Assembly (NCBI GenBank): GCA_011009095.1
Contig: VTPC01005435.1
Span: 1-64,000, forward strand
Direction: 5' to 3'
Source: Ignelater luminosus
Lineage: Eukaryota > Arthropoda > Insecta > Coleoptera > Elateridae
DNA: 64,000 nt
The translations under genes and the position numbers were made by a program. This document shows positions 1 through 15,099 of the stretch, piece after piece. The notes under the pieces are model-generated. The model did not search any database, was not told the origin of the DNA, and saw only the letters and a list, made by a program, of their open reading frames with translations. How positions within the stretch are numbered: position 1 is the first letter of the stretch; each line of letters starts with the position of its first letter.

Positions 1-1863
1 CCTCAAGAACTGCATCAACAATCACGAAAGTTCATACTTACCTTAAAACAGATTGAAAAAAGGGAAATAAGCAAAGATCTATTTAAGGAGCCCAGGATTG
101 CGTAAAGACCTAGGATCGGCCCTGTTCAAGAATAGGCACCAAATAAAAGCTAAGAAATGAGATATATGGTTTAGTTGGGACAATCAGCAGCGTGATATTT
201 CCGAGGAAATCTACTAATACTACTGGTGGTATACATAATTTGGCGCTCCAAATTGCCGGGCAGAGAAGTTGTTATAATTTTGAAGATGTGCGTGAGAAGA
301 ATGAAATACTTAAATGTATGTTTGCGTAGATATTCAAAATGTTAAGTAATACTAGAAATTTTAGTTCCTTTGGTGTATTCTCGGAAGTTACCGAAAGAAT
401 AAAGCTGCAGTAGAAAGTAGGTATATTCCACAAACTGAAGAAAAGCCTTTGAAATCTTGATACTGTAACTTCAAGATTTAGGCCTATGTGCAGCATAGAA
501 TTCAGTACATCATTACTTCTGAGTTTTGAACTACAGTTACAGTTGACAAGCACATATTATAAGAAAGAAATGTAAGGAATTAACGCACGGCAAGGTATCA
601 ACAGAAAGTTTAAAGATTTACTTTTTCTATCCGACTGGATCATGTTTTGAATAAGAAGTTACTCTATAAGTAGCAACTGCAAGATTCCTAATCGAAGACG
701 GGGCCTTTTAAAATTTTAACATGGAGGGATCCATATCTTCTAGATTCTTACCCAAACTAGAGGGTCTGTAGTTGTTGTTACGTCACTGCGTAAAATAGTA
801 ACTCTTACAAACATCTAGATTCATTTTTACCATTAAACCTTGGTCCCAATATTTTCTTCATCAAGGGTATAGTTAGATGTACCTACTACGTAATCTCTGC
901 TTTAAATCTTAGTTAATACAGGGAGTTTCCAAATATTTCAAAAGATTTTAGTCGAGATATAAAATTCTCTTTTTAGATTTTTATTAATATTGTTTGGTTT
1001 CTAGTTAACAATACACCACGGCGTGTTAGTACTTTTTTCATTTCTAATATGGGAAAATTCATTGCAAACATATCAATCATAATTCATAAAGGTATTTTAA
1101 ATTAGATAACTTTAACATAAAAAAGAAAATATTCCGTAAAATTTAAATCAGAAGTTGGTAGGATAAATCCAAACAAAAAAAAATGACACAAATATTTTCT
1201 TTGCTCTTTATAATGGATTGAAACACCTTAAAGCCGTCAAGACCATCTATGGTCACGGACATTGGCTTTTATTGATCGCTGAAGATTTGCAAGTAACATT
1301 AACTCACTCGGATAAATATTATTAAGCAAACACCGCGCGTAACTAACCTACAAACCTCAATATTTTGGTCGCAAATTAATTAATTTCAAACTTGCTTATC
1401 CTCAGTAGTAAGTAATCAATAAAAACTAAATTTGTGTTCCAGTTAAGGAATGAATGTGGATACAACTGTAACTAAAACAGAGCGTTTTATTTACTTTGAC
1501 TGCGAACGTTTTACAGGCAATACAAAATTTATTTCCCTGAAAATGCCCCACAGAGAATCGCATGCACTGCAGTATTTTAACTCTTTGTGGGCGATATTTT
1601 AAATTTTGTGATATAAAAGATACTACGATCAGCATCGCGATTATAAAAATCGGAAAATCTTCCACATTTTGTTTTAAACTAAAATACAAATTCACCAAAT
1701 TAAACAATTTGCCAAACTCTGGTTCATTAAAATACAACAAACAACCGATGCAATTTCAAGGATACGTTTTACCAAAGCAATCAACAAATCAGTAAGAAAA
1801 ACAAAACAGAAAGTTCGCGTAACGCTTGTATCAACACGGGGAAGCTGCGAAACTATCCCTTAC
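1..1863. other. intron 14 of OPLAH, no gene seen
   Basis: AT-rich sequence with no recognised repeat or conserved coding block. I searched specifically for the glycine-rich last exon of 5-oxoprolinase on the minus strand and did not find it. Confidence 0.6.
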
Positions 1864-4800
1864 CCCAGCTTGTACAGGAACAGCCGTTTTAGGTCCAAGA
1901 TTGATTGTTCTTCCATCCGCCCTGATCAAGAGATTGAGACCCCTTTCTCCAGGCATGCCACCTGTAGAGAACAAAGACGTGAGAATAATAAAAGGCACAT
2001 TTGAATGACGGGACAATAGAACATGTGGCTGTCACGAGTGCTTTTTCTTTCGTGTTTAAAATACGATCAGAAACTCAAGATAAAACTACAAGAAAATGGA
2101 AAAATCAGATAACGGATGAATGATCGGGAAAACATTTATGTATAGATGTCTAGCAAATTTTCAAGAAAATGACAGCCTTTAGACAGATATATACTTTTAT
2201 TTTATTTTATTTTGTTAGTATATTCTGTAGAAATCTTGTTTCAAATTTTAACGTAAAAACTATTTCGTTTAACAACATAAAAAGGTCTATTCAATTACGA
2301 TTTCCTAAATCCACTTACCTGCCATTCCGTAAGGTTGCAAAACTCTTCTTTCAGTAAGAACCGATAACGTCAGAGGTGATCTAAAAAGAAATTCCCGAAT
2401 CACTCCTGAACCCCCAGAAAACCTCCCGGCACCACCACAGTCCGACCGAAGCATAAATTTTCGTAAGTGTACAGGATAACGTCTTTCTATGATTTCAATA
2501 TCCGTAATACGGGTATTAGTCATGTGCGTATGGACACCAGAACATCCATGCCATGTAGGTCCCTATGTTATAATTTTCAATTAATAAAAGAAATGTAACG
2601 TATGAGATTGTATGAAATACTTACAGCACCACTACCACCTGATACGGTTTCGTAATAACCCCAGAAATTATTGCCAAATGTGATATTATTCGTACAGCCT
2701 TGAGATGCTGCACAAACTCTAAAAGCTTTTAAGACAACATCTACAATTCTTTGTGATGTTAAAACATTTCCTCCTACAACAGCAGCATTGTCGCTAGGAT
2801 CAAGAATTGAACCTTTCGGTACGATTATTTTAACTGGAACTAAGCACCCCTAAATAGATGGAATTAAATAAATTATTAAAAGAATTATCTTAATATTTTA
2901 TAATGCGTACCTGATTAAGGGGCACATCGTGTCCAACCATACATCTCAAACAGTAAATAAGAGCTGACAGGGTGATAGCCTTGGGAGCATTTGTATTACC
3001 CCATACTTCTGGTCCTGTACCCCTGTAAATTAAGCAAAACCTCAATTACTATTTTACGTTTTTAAATTGTTTTATAGGAAGTAGATACAGGATGTAGCAG
3101 ATACGGTAAGCCAAGTGGACACCTCGATTATTTAAATAAATGCCAAAAACATGGTTGTTTGAAAATCTATTATCCACTCATTACTGAACTTCATCAAGTT
3201 TTTAATTATAAATGGAATACCCAGTGTATTTTAATAAATTACTCCGCCTCATTCGCTGTTGATTCCAACAAAGTGAATTATATTATAGTTTAGACCTACC
3301 AATGTCTCTTATTCTTTTTTTTTTAATATGTAATCAGATGAAATTATTCGGTCCCGGTATAATCAAACAAAGCTATTGGTAGACTTCCAGTTTAACAAAA
3401 ATATATGTGCTTCAGTTTTCATTGTTTAGAAATACTTATAGTCCAGTAAAATCAGGCGAAATTAAGGCCAAACCTCCGAATGAAAGATACAAAGCTGAAA
3501 ATATGCGCAGACCTTTGTGTCGACGTTATAGAAACGGGCTAAAAAGTCTCATAAGGTATATGGTAGTCAAGATATTAAAAATCACAAAAATCGGTTTTTT
3601 TACAAATATCTCGCTTTCTATGGCTCGTATGTCGATGGAGGTTCTTACGGAACTTGTAGAGCATAGAATTCTCTACAGGTTTGGTTCTATGCATTTTTCT
3701 TAGTCGTTTTCGAGATAAAGCACGGAGCGTGGGAAGCGCGCATCCGTTTATAGGTTAACGCTGTGTAAACTGCGGAGTCAAATGCACAGTACACTTTACG
3801 AAGTTAGTTATATAACAAAATATTATTATTGTCATTATTAAAGTTAACAAACTGTCATTGAAATTAAATATTTTAAATACATTATAAGTAATGCGGATGC
3901 ATCAGTAGATGCGACACAACGCCTGCCCTGTTTAACAAAAGAAAACTAAAAATTATAAAAATGTTGGAGAAAAACTCCGATTTGCACCAGTCAACTTATT
4001 CCAACTGGAAAACTGCCCTCCAAATACATTATTTGAAAATGGAATAAGTGTTCTTTCAGCAATGTATAATGCTTTAAAATCAGAACACTGTATTGACAAT
4101 TTTAGATACACACAATTCATCAAATCAACAAAACTCAACAGACCGGTGGAATTATCATCTCTACATCTACAAGTCAGGATATCTATCAGACCTATTTTCA
4201 GATCCAGACTGGTCAGGAAAGGATTTACAACCTAAAAATTGGGGATGGGATCTAGAGAACAAGATCCTGAAGCCGACAACAATATTATTGCCACCAGCAT
4301 CGGACAAACTATTGAAAAGAATCTTCTGCAATTTCAACAAAGCGTTGTGATGTGAACTGTGGATGTAGGGAAGTAGGGTTGCGGTGCTCCACAGTTTGTG
4401 GTCAGTGTCACGGACAAGCATGCTTCAACGCCTCATTAATATCAAATGATTTTGATACAGAATGAATGAATGAATAGGAGGTTGTGTATTGTATTACATC
4501 AATACAACATGGATTGGGCCTATCAAAGATATCATGTCAAAAAACCCGCCTTGCATTCTACTTTTGTGATAACCTCCAATGACATGGGGACCTGTAAAGC
4601 GAGATATTTGCATAAAACCGATTTTCGTGACCATTGACCTTTGATATCTCGACTGGCGGACACGATATCTTACGAGATTTTTCAGCCCGTTTTTATAACG
4701 TCAAGACAAAGGTTTATGCAAATTCTCAGCTTTGTATCTTTTATTCCGAGGTTTAATTTTTATTTTACTTAATTATTATATAAGTTCTAGCTAACCGATT

Positions 4801-7800
4801 ACAAAAGGACCAAAAAATGCAAACCAAAATTTTTCTACACTCTTTGTAGCACCTAGCAGAATACTCTGTATCTATTAACACAACTTTTGCATTATTGTTT
4901 CGTTTGTTTAATGCCATAGCCCAAATAGCATTTTGGAATTGCAAATTATATCTTGTTTAGAATTTTGTCTAACTGGAAGTCAGGACCTACCCAAAGCGTG
5001 TGTTGTATGTGCATCCTCACAAAAAAATGTCAGACGTGCAAAGATGACCATCAAACTTTTAAAACGTATACTTCGAGGTTTTATGTTTTTACTGGTTTCG
5101 CAAATTAAATTTGTAAAGTGATTATGAAAAAAAAGTTTGTCGAAATTAAATCAGGGACTTGCATGACAAAGCAAAGCAATCTCTTATAGAAGATCTTGTT
5201 ATAAGTACAGCACAGTAAAAGTCGATTTTATTAAAATAGAAAATGAAACAAAACCTTTTTAATGTTCAACCTCAATAGACAAAAGTGTACATATAAGAGA
5301 ATTTTCTCTCTTGCTACATATCCTAATAAGTAGCTTTTGAGCAGAAAGGTCTGTTAACGCGCATTTTCCCTCTTTGTACACTCTACAGCATCGATTTTTA
5401 TAACGTTTAGAATAATTATTATGCTTATCAGTGATACTAGTTTAAAGACCAGGTATGTAGCATTTTATACCTTTCCGGCATTTCTCCTTCTAGTTATGTG
5501 GATCTAGAAGACGTGAAAAAAGGAGTATTCTACTGCCTAAAGTTGACTTGAAACCGTCAAGAGTTTCTGGATTCCTCAGGCAAGGTACACCTGAGTGCTT
5601 CTTCATGGTCACTCTAGGGAAGGTGATCGTAAAAGAACAGGAATCAAACTTGGTCTGTTTGGTCAATCGCACTAAATACATAGGTGGACCATGGTAGCTT
5701 CTTTGGGATACACTGGAAGAGAAGCTTTTGGGCATAGCAGCTGTGGGAAAGCCTATAAGTAGGTAATACTAGCACCTCAAGAGTAAACCGGTCAAGATAT
5801 ATGGAAATTGCTTTACATCTAAAAGCACAGTTAATAGAAGATACAACAGCTGTTTATATTTAGATTAGTTTACAGATTGTTAAGAATCTTAGTGTCCTAG
5901 ATTATCCGAGACTTAAACAAAGGATGTTTTTATAGAGAAGTTTATTAAAATCTGGTAATACATTAAGCTGGCAACTTCCATGTTACGAAAGACCCCGCTA
6001 ACACTGACGCAGTTTTCTGCTTACAAATACACCATCAAGAGGATCCACCATACACCATGACACTAACGGGCTAGATCGGTACCATAGGGAGTTGTAATGC
6101 AGTACACGTATGGTATACATGGACTCGCTCGCTGTAGTGACTGTTACGATCTCGAGACTCCTCTTGCATTTAAATCTACAACGGCTATTATTGCTACTCA
6201 GTAGTAATAACGCTGAGTATGATCAAGATGTTGATAAACTGATAATATATGAAAAGAGGTAAACAGGCAAAAAAGGTGCGGTACATGTTCATCGTGGATC
6301 ATAAGAAACCTAAATCATGCATAACTCTAAGCGCCAAGAGAAAATCCCTTAGATGGAAAATATTATTGGGTTCAGCTCGGGTTGGGGTTTCAGCTTTGAT
6401 TACATCCGAGGAAGTCCGAGCTAGTTCACGTCTAATTGAGAATCAACTGCCAATGCAAAAATGTGAGTTCTACCATAGAACTTGAAGTTTCTCTAGGACA
6501 TTATTCACATCCTGTGACTGGATTATCTATGTCTGATTGAATAGACTCTATCTTGAGCATTCCTGGTTTTTTAGAAACATGATCTCTAAGATCGCTAATT
6601 CATAGGGTAGATTCTATGGCTAAAAGTAAAAAAGAAAAGCTCCTGAGCTGAAGATTAGTAAAGGAATTAACAAGAAATTTACTGAATAAATGCTATAAAA
6701 TTTCAAAAAGTGGAAAAGCGTACGGAGGATCCGATTAAATTTATTATTATTTAGCCTGTATTTGAAACAGCAACAAATGATTCACATCAAATTCTCAAAG
6801 TTGTTTATCACCAAGCTTCTCATTCTATTAGAGATTGTCTGGATTTAGGTATTCTTTTGTATTTGAATGTAAAAGCAAACTGCATTGTTTAAGCAATCTT
6901 GGAGGAAAAAGGCTATCGGAATTATGTGAGGGATTGTTGAGGCAAAATGATAATGAATTTGGATCTAATATAGGAAAAGAGAATGTCCAATTATGAATTC
7001 TTTCAATCACATTTTTACTCTTCTTGCACGCTTTTCAACCCTGAAATTCCATATTAAGATCTAACTCATGTACAGTATATTGAAATTGGAATTCTGGGTT
7101 TTTGCAAAGAAATATTTTACACCTCCTGCAAAAACTTCTGTCAGTACCCATACTATTCTAATTTCCACTGGGAATATTTAACATAGGTACCACGAATCAG
7201 CTTGCCAGGAATTTATTTTATTTATTTGTCTTACTCAGGTTACACTCGATCTAAGTATTCAATTACTATAGCCCAGTCATATTCACACAGTCACTGTTTT
7301 TGCTGCAACAAAGGTTCAGGTTATACAGTTGTTTCTCTTACACTCTTTGTCCCAGATGCGTCAAGGCAATTAAAAACAGTTTTATTACCCCTACCTCTTT
7401 CTGAGATAAACTGTGTTGGAAGCCATTAAGGCAATTTTGAAAGATAGGCTTTACCATGGCTTCCGTTTTTGTAGCATTGTTCGCCAAAGAGAGGAGGAAA
7501 ACTGAAATAAAGAAAATTTTTCATCTTCGCTGTCTTAGTTTTGGAACTTTTCCTTAAAACTGAAGAAAATCATTCGATACATCAGATTAGTTGGGTTTTT
7601 CGGGGTAGTTGTAGAACTCTCTTCCACACTTTTAACTTTGTTCACGTGCAAAAAAAATCTTCAAACAATAAAACAACTAATACGAGATAAAACGAAAATT
7701 TGAAATCAAAATCAGCTTGAATGAGATTCCACGGCACCCTTGATACAATATACTTTGTACTATAAATCGGGTAAACCTACAACAAATGTATTTTAAGCTG

Positions 7801-10800
7801 TAATAAGATGGTAGATATATGATAATTTAGACATATTCACAAATATCATCTACAAGTAAGAATAATTCCGCTTCTTTACATTATAAATTATAATAAAATA
7901 CAAAACTGAAAAAAACCGCCAAACTGATAATTACTAATTATAATAATTATTGTTAATAATTGGTTCGTCATTAAACTTATAAAGTAACAGTTACTTTGTT
8001 GTACCAGCACTCACACTTTAACCCTGTGGTTATGTTTATGTCTTACGTGTTATGTTTCATAGTGTTTTATCGTTTTCAGGGCAATGCACAACGTCGCGTC
8101 GTGTCGCGCCCGCTTTTACAGATTTGTCATGTCTTGTTAAACCAAATGATAACCGCAATACGCCTCACGGCTTATTTAAACATTTTCGTATTAAATTAAA
8201 TATTATAATCAGAATTGTAATTATCCTGAAATAATTAGGCAGTAAACATGAAAATTTTTCTACTTTTTTTACACCACCGAAAACTTTTATAAATATGAAT
8301 ATTATTAGTTCGTAATACATCCAGATGAACTAGTCTAAATCTTGATACTTACGCAAAATCACATATGGCAGACCCTTCTTTTTCATTTAAAGTAACTTTC
8401 AAACGAATAGGAGATCCATCATCCATACGATCCTCAGCTTCAAGGACGGAATAGCCGGTTCTCTGTAAGGCACTTTTCGCTACTTCCCTCAACATATCTC
8501 TCACGGCGATTTCAGCATTACTCTGAATATGACCCATATAAGCTTGTACGACTCCCAATCCATACTGGTCAATCAGTTCGCCGACTAGAATGATCCCTTT
8601 TTGATTGGCTGCTACTTGAGCCCGCAAATCCGAGATATTATCACTTATATTTCGTCCGCCAGCTTCTAATATTTGTTTAGTGAGTTGCTCTTCTTGAAAC
8701 TTGCCCTTTTCAACAAGGAGAAAAGATTTAAATGCAGCCCCTTCTTCGCTTAAGCTCTTCGAATGCGGTGGCATAGATCCGGGCGTTATCCCTCCAATAT
8801 CCGCATGATGACCGCGACTCGCAACAAAGAAAACTGGGATTTTACTTCTAACGAAAAGAGAGAAAACATTTTAAATGGCTGTAAACGAAGTAATGCTTTT
8901 TTTCTTTTAACTCACTTATAAAATACTGGAGTTATTACAGTAAAATCGGGTAAATGCGAGCCACCTGCGCAAGGGTGATTTGATAATATTACATCTCCTT
9001 CGTTAAATACTCGCCGCGCTTTCATTTGATATTGCACCGCTTCTTGCATAGCTCCTAGATGTACCGGAATATGAGGAGCATTGGATACTAGACCCCCATC
9101 AGGTCCAAATAGAGCACAAGAGAAATCTAAACGTTCTTTTATGTTCGTTGAAATAGAAGTACGTTGAAGTATTCTAGAAAGTTTTAAAATTATATTTAAC
9201 TAAAGTATTCATAAGAACGTAATATTTTACCTTCCCATTTGTTCAGCAATACTCATAAATCGATGCCCAAATATACTTAATTGAATGGAATCTAATTCAG
9301 GTCCAATTTCTTTTATTTTACCTGAACCGATAATAATTTTTACATCTCCGTATTTCGTAATAATTCCCGTGCAATCAGGTTCGATGAGAATTGTACTGAG
9401 TTGATCCATTATTATAGCTGGCCCTTTGATTGTGTGACCAGCTAACAGGTTCTTCAATAAATAAACGTTAGTGGCTTGATAACCGCCTTCAAAGTACACT
9501 TGAGTGACTTTCTCGGATTTTGCTTCCCCATTAGCTGCTGATTTTTCTTGTTCATCTTCAATTGCACTTTTACCGACACCTCTAACTCTAATATCATCGA
9601 CAACTATGTTCCTTCCTTGAATAGTAAACCCAAACTCTGTCTGATATCTCTCTAAGAACGTTTTTAAAAAGTCTCCATGTTTAGTACCAGAACCTGTGAG
9701 AGACGGACTACACATAAGTGCACAATCGGTTCCATCGTATCTCATATGAAGATATGGTTCGCAGATAATACAATCATCGGCAAATCCTTGCTTTCTCAAC
9801 TCATTTCTACATTGTGTACTCAAGATGTCTAACCTTTCATCAAATGCTGTAAAATTTTCAGGATCATATTCTTTTGCACATGGTTCTTGAGCTTCGTGAA
9901 CCACATCAGCAAGAGCCATTCCGTACGCCGAAAGTATTCCTAATTAATATTTACAATAAATAAGTTTTCTCATAAGATATATTATTCGCTTACCAGCATA
10001 TTTATGAACAAACACTACAGACATTCCTAAAGACCTAGCAATAGCACATGCATGTTGCCCTCCAGCACCACCAAAACAGGCTAAAGCATGCCTAGCAGTA
10101 TCATATCCTTTTGCTTGAGTAAGAGCTCGGATAGGTCTGCACATGGCTTCGTTTGCTACACGTATAAAACCCATAGCAGCTTCTTCTGTTGACATTCTTT
10201 CCTGCAATATCATAATTCATCATTGATCTTTTTATAGTTCAACCATCATACTTATCACTCACCTTTTTTTCAGAAGTTTGTTCTAATAAGAACTCATTTA
10301 TTTTTTTATTTAATTCTGCAAACTCCGATAGAGTTGCTTCTTTATCAAGGGGTGAATCTTCATTTGGGCCAAATATTTTCGGAAAGTATTCCGGTAATAA
10401 TCTTCCTAACGCCAAATTTGCATCTGTTACTGTTAGTGGCCCTCCTTTTTTATAACATACTGGACCAGGATGAGCTCCAGCTGATTCGGGTCCAACAACA
10501 AATAAACCGGATCTACAAGTAAATTTAAGAATTTTATTAATATACAGAAATGATCAAATATTTCTACTGAAAGATATTTAATTGTGATACAAGAACCTAG
10601 AAAAAGATTAATTATAGATTTATCTATCTTGAAATCAAGACCAAGATCGAGACCATTGCTATGTTTAATTTTGATACAAAAATCTTGGTTTTGATTAAAA
10701 TTCTTGAAAAAAGATAATTTCAAACATTAAGGTTTGTTTAATATTATCGAAAACCTTATGGTATATTTTTTTCTAGTATGCTACAATCGAGCTTTTTGCA

Positions 10801-13800
10801 GCGACTTAATATAAAAATTCTATTTACGAAAACACGTCTCTTAGCTTCGTTATGTGTTCTTGTAGAATTGAATGTTCAGCATGAAGGTTTCTCTAGAAGT
10901 TTATTGGAGAGCCATTTTTCTGAACTATTTCGTTTTGTCTAAGTTAGTAAAGTATTATAAAGTAGGTGTTTCTGCGTACAGAAAGTATGCAAGACTGAAC
11001 ACATCAAGATCAAGGCATTTGGTATATATTTGTTTTGAGCGTCTTGGTCTTGTTAAGAAAATCGACTATTAGTCCCTGCCTCCTCTTGATTTCCAAGATG
11101 TTACTAAGAAAAAAGCAAGGCTAGTCGCAATTCTTGTAAAGTACTATCAGAAGGTATTTCAGACCTTCTATTGGAATTAACGTAATTGCCAAAAGTCCAC
11201 TGAGCTTGAGGAAGTTTAGAAGTCAAGCAAATATTAAGAAATTTAAAAACTCAAAAACACACACAAAAACTCTAGAGGAGATTCACAAAAACCTGTAGAA
11301 CTTGTAAAGACCGGACGTTCTACAAAAATACGCGGGATCGCAGAGACGTGAAAGCCTATCATTGTTTCAGGTTTTGAAGGATTTCAAACTCTAGGTCTGG
11401 GGATTACAAGACCTGGCAATCCACAGAAGTTTGTAAAGACGTGGACGCCTAAAAAAATTCAAGGCCCAAATAAAAAACAAGATAATAGATAATAATAGAT
11501 ATTGATAAAGTTCACTTTTTAGAGTGACAACCTATTTAGTCTCTCCTATGATTATCGCCAAACCCTGGTTCTAAACTTGAGAGTTTTATCCGTGCTCTTT
11601 GATGAATCAACAGTTGACCTTAGGGGAAAGCTTTTAAGTTTATGAATACTTATAAATAGATATGTGACCTTTTGATGGACATATTTAGGCCAAGAAGATC
11701 TATTTCGCTGAGCCAAGAAGCAGCTACCTTTTAATATTAATCTTAACCTTTAATTAATAATTTTGAATAATAGAAATTTAGAAAAATGAGTAGTCGTAGT
11801 AGAGATAGTCGCAGAATTTCTTCGTATAAGAAAAGTACTGGGGGAGTAACCATATAGCAATTATTTATATTCTCGATTAACTGTAAGTCAGCGCTGCGTT
11901 ATTTCAATCTTAAAATAGATACAAAACAAATTAAAAACTGTTTACTTAAATTTTAAGTTTAACAACAAGAATTTTCCTGCAGTTTTATCGTGTTTAGAAA
12001 CTATTTATAACCATAAGATAGGACCTTTTTTATCAAGATTTTCTTTATATTTAAAAAGTAAGTGTAGGATATTTTACCTAAAGAATAACATTGAACCTCC
12101 TCCCGCAGCAACAGTATTTACATCCAACTGAGGTGCTTGAATAGTCACGCCCGCAGTTGTACTCTCATAAACATGTTCATATCTGCCGGCAAATCTTGAA
12201 ACATCAGTTGAAGTACCACCCATATCAAAACCAATAACCGGCAGGTCAGTTTCTTTTTCCCAAGTAGTCACTGCGTATCTGAAAATTACTCCGAATAAAA
12301 AAGAGAAAGAAAAATAAAGTAACATTAAAAGGTCTACCCGACTACTCCTCCGGCTGGGCCCGATAAAATAGCTCTAGCTCCGTTGAAATTGTGCATAGGT
12401 GTTAGCCCACCATCACTTTGCATAAAGAGGACTCTAGTGCCCTCTAAATTATTTTTAAATCCTTTAGCAAATCCCTGCACGTATCTTTTCACGTGAGGTG
12501 TTAAATAGGCATCCGCTGACGCTGTGAAACCTCGAGGTACAATTCGCACCATAGGCATTACGTTATGAGATAAGGAAACATGAGTGAAGCCTAATAAAAG
12601 TAATAAATGAAACATAAAAATTAATTTATTTGCTAAAGTAAGCACCTAATTCTTCTGCAATTTTTCCAACTTGTATTTCGTGTTCAGCATACATATAACT
12701 GTGAGCTAAAGCAACAGCGATGCTATTGATTCCTTTATCTTTTACGCGCTTTAAATCTTTACGTATATCATCAACGTTCAAGTCATTTGTAATATAAAGC
12801 TGTTCCCCCGTTTCGCCGTTTACAATTTTCCATTTCGATGCTTGATCGCCCAGCTCACATTTCCCGGGAAGAACGGGTATAACTCTACAATCTACTTCAA
12901 CTACTTCAGAATATAACACTTCGGGACGTTGAATGTTCTGTAAAATTATTTGAGAATTATTAATTCATATCAAATGGTAGGTATATAAAAGAAAAGACTT
13001 ACAAGTTGAAAAATACTAGGCCTGGCTTGATTTCCTATTAACAGTATATCACGAAAACCCTTGTTGGTGACAAAAGCCATTCTTTCACCTTTTCTTTCTA
13101 ATAAGGCATTTGTGGCCACAGTGGTGCCCATTCGTATCCATTCTATTAACGAACTGTCAACGTGTCCTTCAGAATCTAAGGCTTTCCCGGTTTCCTACAA
13201 AAAAGTTTATTGTCAAATTTATTTCGATTGGTAATAATCTTGACGGTTTTCGGCTTGTATGCCTATTTATTCTCAATAATTAAAATTGTAGTGCTTCATA
13301 ATTACTTTATAATGACTACAAATAAGTGCATATTTCAATGAATTGTTAAATATTGCGTATTCGTAATGCACTAGCACTTGTAGGTAAAACAGCTGCTGCA
13401 ATATTCTGTCTCCAAGAAAAAAAAATATTAAGTGAAAAACCTGTTAGTTTATTGTCTCCTTTAAGTAATGATCCTTTTCGTTTTTTTTTTTTCTTTCACC
13501 GAATTTATTTGACTTTTCTAGCTAGTAGCTATTAAATATTTTTTCCGGTTGTCGAAAGTAGCGCGCTTCTAATGTCGGAATAGACACAAAAAATATTTCG
13601 AACAATTTTTTTAGCCCTAATTATAGTCTCCAAATCTATCTATTGAGTACCTATCATGTGACGATATATTCCTTTTAAGAACTATTATCAATAATTGTAA
13701 ATTAACCAAATCAGAAATACTCAAAAAGCATAAGTAGAAATGTGTGAAGTTCGTGCTTGCAATCTTCTCTTTTTAATACACTCAGGCACGCTTGGACGTA

Positions 13801-15068
13801 TGACCTTCATAAATGTCTGCACCGAGTTTCATAAAATCTGCAAATGTATGCGTGTGATTTTCAGAACCATCTAAGTAATAAAGACAGACTGTGCAGAGAT
13901 GGGATGGAATGTGTTAGAGACTTCTAAATCGCAATTAAACGAAGAATCAGCAGCAGAGATATATGATCGACTCAAACATAGAGAAAATGGAAAGACCTAC
14001 ATCATGAGACATTCAGAAAGTTATTCGGAGTTTAAAGAATAACAAATCTCTCGGAGAAAATAAAATTACGAAGAAAATCTTAAAATTTGGAGATAGGAGT
14101 CGAGCTAACCAAATTCAGTACAAGGTAAGATATGAGCGTTATAATATCTATGGAAAGGATGTTACACATATGAGAGGCGCGTTTTAAGAACATTTGAGAA
14201 AATAAAAGAGAATGAGAACTAAAGGGAAATAAAAAATGAATTGGTTAGAACACTAATGTATTATAAGTCCAAAAACTTCTTTAAACAGTTTAACAATGTA
14301 AAAGCTTCCAAAGAGTTAAGTCAAGGTTTAGAATTCGTTGGCCAAACAAAGCGGAAGAAGAAATGAGGGAAGCTGGAATCATAATGATAACGATTGGTTT
14401 TAGATGTTAAACCAGTAAGGTCACCGCCTCAGAACGCACGACTACTGAGACGTCAAAACTATAAAATCCATAGAAAGTGCAAATTGGAATACCAAAACGT
14501 TGGATCACTTGATGTCTTTGTTAGTGATGTGTATGGATCAAAGGTCGATCGCTTTCTTCGCATGTAGGTGGTAGTAATTGCAATTCTTCAAGGTGTAAGT
14601 AAGTAGTGACTCCGGTTGAACGCTTATATGGACCAATCTACACTTTGGGTATTGATATTGTGTGTTAAAATTTAGTAGAATGTGGTTTTAGATAGTTTGC
14701 AGTAGACGCAAAATAAAACGGTTTGGTTACGACAGAACTGCTAGCGGAATCGGGTCCCAAAGGAAATTTCCACTTTGATAGATGTTTGTTCAAGTCTAGT
14801 TTGAATTGAGTTTGATCTTTTATCACCGGAACCATCTCTCTAATCCCGCAACTTGCTTACAAAGGTCCCGAATTCGACGTCCAACTGCAGAAGGTGATAG
14901 TTTTACAGAGCAATGTCATCGATGAATTGCTTGCGGGGTAAGAGATTTTACACCACCAAATAAAACCATTGCCTTAATAAACTGCATATTCTTTCTGATA
15001 TGAAGGTTTGCGGAACAAAACTTTTGCTTTGCAAACACCATGAATTTTTCTGACGACATGAGAAGAAG

Positions 15069-15099
<31 letters not shown>

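Noticed and set aside
4933-5121. Transposase cysteine motif (KACVVCASS)
   Set aside because: Too short and isolated to assign.
1831-13535. Many separate short minus-strand genes
   Set aside because: Their translations are consecutive blocks of one 5-oxoprolinase, joined in phase by GT-AG junctions.
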